Source: Coriobacteriaceae bacterium
GTDB taxonomy: Bacteria > Actinomycetota > Coriobacteriia > Coriobacteriales > UBA8131
Assembly (NCBI GenBank): GCA_012515495.1
Contig: JAAYYH010000052.1
Span: 1-14,973, forward strand
Direction of reading: 5' to 3'
Length of the DNA stretch: 14,973 nt
Shown here: piece after piece, positions 13,178 through 14,973 of the stretch
Layout of the letters: each line of letters begins with the position of its first letter
Numbering within the stretch: the first letter of the stretch is position 1
Translations under genes and position numbers: made by a program
The notes under the pieces: model-generated
What the model saw: only the letters and a program-made list of their open reading frames with translations
Databases searched by the model: none
What the model was told of the DNA's origin: nothing

Positions 13178-14973
13178 CTATAGGCTGTGCTTGACGCGAT
13201 CGCGCTCCTCAGCACGTTTTCCATTGTTGAAGCGATCCAGCGTACCAACCAGATATCCGGTGATCCGACGGATGCGCTCGAAGGGGTAATCTCCTTCTTC
13301 ACGGCCACACTTGGGGCAACGGTCGCCGATGATGCCGTTGTAGCCACAGACCGGATCGCGGTCGATTGGATGATTGATGCTGCCATAACCAACATTGCTT
13401 TCCTTCATGTGGCGGATAATGGCTTCAAATGCCTCAAGGTTATCTGAAGGATCGCCGTCCAGCTCGACATAGCTGATGTGCCCGGCATTGGTCAGCGCAT
13501 GATAAGGAGCCTCCAGCTCGATCTTCTTGAATGCGTTGATCTGATAGTAGACCGGGATATGGAAGCTGTTCGTATAGTACTCACGATCGGTGATACCTTC
13601 GATGACACCAAATCGCTCGACATCCATACGTAGGAAACGACCTGAAAGTGCTTCTGCCGGTGTCGCCAGCAGCGTGAAGTTCATGCCTGTCTCCTTGGCT
13701 TTGGCATCAAGGAACGAACGCATGTGGCCGATGATCTCCAGGCCAAGGTTCTGAGCGTGCTCGCTTTCGCCATGATGCTCACCTACCAGCGCTTTGAGTG
13801 TCTCGGCCAGACCAACGAAACCAAGGCTCAGCGTCCCATGTTTGAGCACTTCTCGCACTTCATCGTCCCATTTGAGCTTGTCAGAATCTATCCAGACTCC
13901 CTGCCCCATCAGGAACGGCATGTTGTAGACTCGCTTTGCCGCCTGGATCTCAAAACGTGACAGCAATTGGTCGCAAGCCAAACCGAGCTTACCATCCAAC
14001 ATCTCGAAGAACAACTCGATATCACCCTTGGAGCGGATTGCCAACCTGGGAAGGTTGATGCTGCTGAAGCTGAGATTGCCGCGGCCGGGTGTGATCTGCC
14101 TGTCGCGGTCGTGAACGTTGCCGATGACACGAGTGCGACAACCCATATATGCAACCTCGGTTTCAGAAGTACCTTTGTACAGAGGAGCGTTGAAGCTGGC
14201 ATCGAGGAAACTGAAGTTGGGGAACAGCCGCTTAGCGGAAACGGCACAGGCTTGTTTGAACAAATCGTAGTTGGGATCTGTCACGTTATAGTTGACACCT
14301 TCTTTAACACGGAATATCTGAATGGGGAATATCGGTGTCTCGCCGTTTCCTAAGCCCTCCTCAGTCGCCTTGAGGATGTTGCGGATGACCATGCGACCTT
14401 CAGCACTGGTGTCCATACCATAGTTGATCGAGGAGAAGGGCGTTTGCGCTCCTGCTCGAGAATGCATGGTATTGAGGTTGTGGATGAAGGCCTCCATCGC
14501 CTGATGCGTTGATTTATCGGTATCGGCCTTAGCTTGTTTGGCCGCATAAGCCTGAGCGCGATCAACGATTGCGGGGTCAAGTTCGAGCTCCTCCGTCAAA
14601 GCGATCTTCTCCGCAGCCAGATAGTTTACATCCATCAACAGGGCCGGAATTAGATCTGTCTCGGCTTCGACCCTGGCGGTGAGCGCGTCCACTTTCTCCT
14701 TGCCGCCCTCCAGGCCAGCCAAGAGCTCCAAGGCAGCCGTGAGATTGCGTCTGTAGAAACGACGGTAGGTCTTCTTGACTCCCTGGGCCATCCCATAGTC
14801 AAAGTTGGCGACGGATTGACCACCGTGCTGGTCGTTCTGGTTGGACTGGATCGCGATACAGGCCAACGCGGAGTAGCTGGTGATGTCTGCAGGTTCACGT
14901 AAGACACCATGACCGGTGGAGAAGCCACCCTCGAATAGCTTGATGATGTCGATCTGACAGCATGTCGTGGTTA
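13178..14973 (-). CDS. nrdD: NrdD, anaerobic (class III) ribonucleoside-triphosphate reductase, 5' end off window
   Basis: NrdD reduces ribonucleoside triphosphates to deoxy forms without oxygen, using a glycyl radical. The frame stays open to the window edge, giving 597 visible residues. The right-edge stretch TTCCQIDIIKLFEGGFSTGH and the following ALACIAIQSNQNDQHGGQ are NrdD-typical. The MGCRTRV motif (minus strand near 14135) holds the cysteine expected to form the thiyl radical. Near the C-terminus, VCGYNG and CPKCG form the zinc site, with three cysteines visible instead of the four I would expect. The glycyl-radical site is ITGYLVG, with the Gly codon at 13256 to 13258, 26 residues from the end. 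Any ATP-cone domain would lie outside the window. The stop is TAG, 12 nt before nrdG. Confidence 0.97.
   Translation of the reverse strand, partial: TTTCCQIDIIKLFEGGFSTGHGVLREPADITSYSALACIAIQSNQNDQHGGQSVANFDYGMAQGVKKTYRRFYRRNLTAALELLAGLEGGKEKVDALTARVEAETDLIPALLMDVNYLAAEKIALTEELELDPAIVDRAQAYAAKQAKADTDKSTHQAMEAFIHNLNTMHSRAGAQTPFSSINYGMDTSAEGRMVIRNILKATEEGLGNGETPIFPIQIFRVKEGVNYNVTDPNYDLFKQACAVSAKRLFPNFSFLDASFNAPLYKGTSETEVAYMGCRTRVIGNVHDRDRQITPGRGNLSFSSINLPRLAIRSKGDIELFFEMLDGKLGLACDQLLSRFEIQAAKRVYNMPFLMGQGVWIDSDKLKWDDEVREVLKHGTLSLGFVGLAETLKALVGEHHGESEHAQNLGLEIIGHMRSFLDAKAKETGMNFTLLATPAEALSGRFLRMDVERFGVIEGITDREYYTNSFHIPVYYQINAFKKIELEAPYHALTNAGHISYVELDGDPSDNLEAFEAIIRHMKESNVGYGSINHPIDRDPVCGYNGIIGDRCPKCGREEGDYPFERIRRITGYLVGTLDRFNNGKRAEERDRVKHSL

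Noticed and set aside
1..14973. CRISPR array, insertion sequence or phage genes
   Set aside because: No regularly spaced repeats, transposase, integrase or phage-like proteins were seen on either strand.

Overview
All protein genes in this window read on the minus strand, so the gene order runs from the right edge to the left. G+C is near 50% by eye. The gene content suggests an anaerobic, single-membrane (monoderm) actinomycete of the Coriobacteriia/Eggerthellaceae type: an oxygen-sensitive class III ribonucleotide reductase, molybdenum-cofactor maturation genes, and a Tad pilus locus without an outer-membrane secretin. A low-GC member such as Cryptobacterium would fit. This placement is an inference from gene content and protein style, not from a marker gene.

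Region 1 (14973 to 11181) is a compact set: nrdD (5' end off the window), nrdG, mobB and mobA, with gaps of 12, 40 and 1 nt. NrdD makes deoxynucleotides anaerobically and NrdG is its radical-SAM activase. MobB and MobA finish the molybdenum cofactor for molybdoenzymes. MobA carries an unusual Cys/His-rich C-terminal tail of about 70 residues.

Region 2 (11180 to 10957) is the only sizeable intergenic space. It holds two inverted repeats and no convincing consensus promoter. It presumably contains the start of the pilus operon.

Region 3 (10956 to 91) is a tightly packed tad (type IVb/Flp pilus) operon of 14 genes, in the order cpaB, tadZ, tadA, tadB, tadC, flp, an unknown single-TM protein, a second Flp-like pilin, tadE, a large TadG-like protein, a second TadE-like protein, a second unknown single-TM protein, a DUF192 protein, and a zinc-ribbon/FHA protein. 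Neighbours are separated by at most about 10 nt, and most junctions overlap, several as ATGA, so translational coupling is likely. TadZ and TadA (cytoplasm) and TadB and TadC (membrane) form the motor and platform. Flp is the main subunit. The second Flp-like protein, the two TadE-like proteins and the TadG-like protein are candidate minor subunits or a tip complex. No prepilin peptidase (TadV/CpaA) is present, so one must be encoded elsewhere.

Region 4 (95 to 1) is a tRNA-Val(UAC) cut by the left edge. It has a likely extended -10 promoter that overlaps the stop codon of the FHA gene.

Most worth a second look: the accessory proteins at the 3' end of the tad operon (two unknown Cys-containing single-TM proteins, DUF192, and FHA with altered phosphopeptide-binding residues), the cysteine cluster in TadB, the Arg-for-Lys change in TadZ, and the MobA tail.
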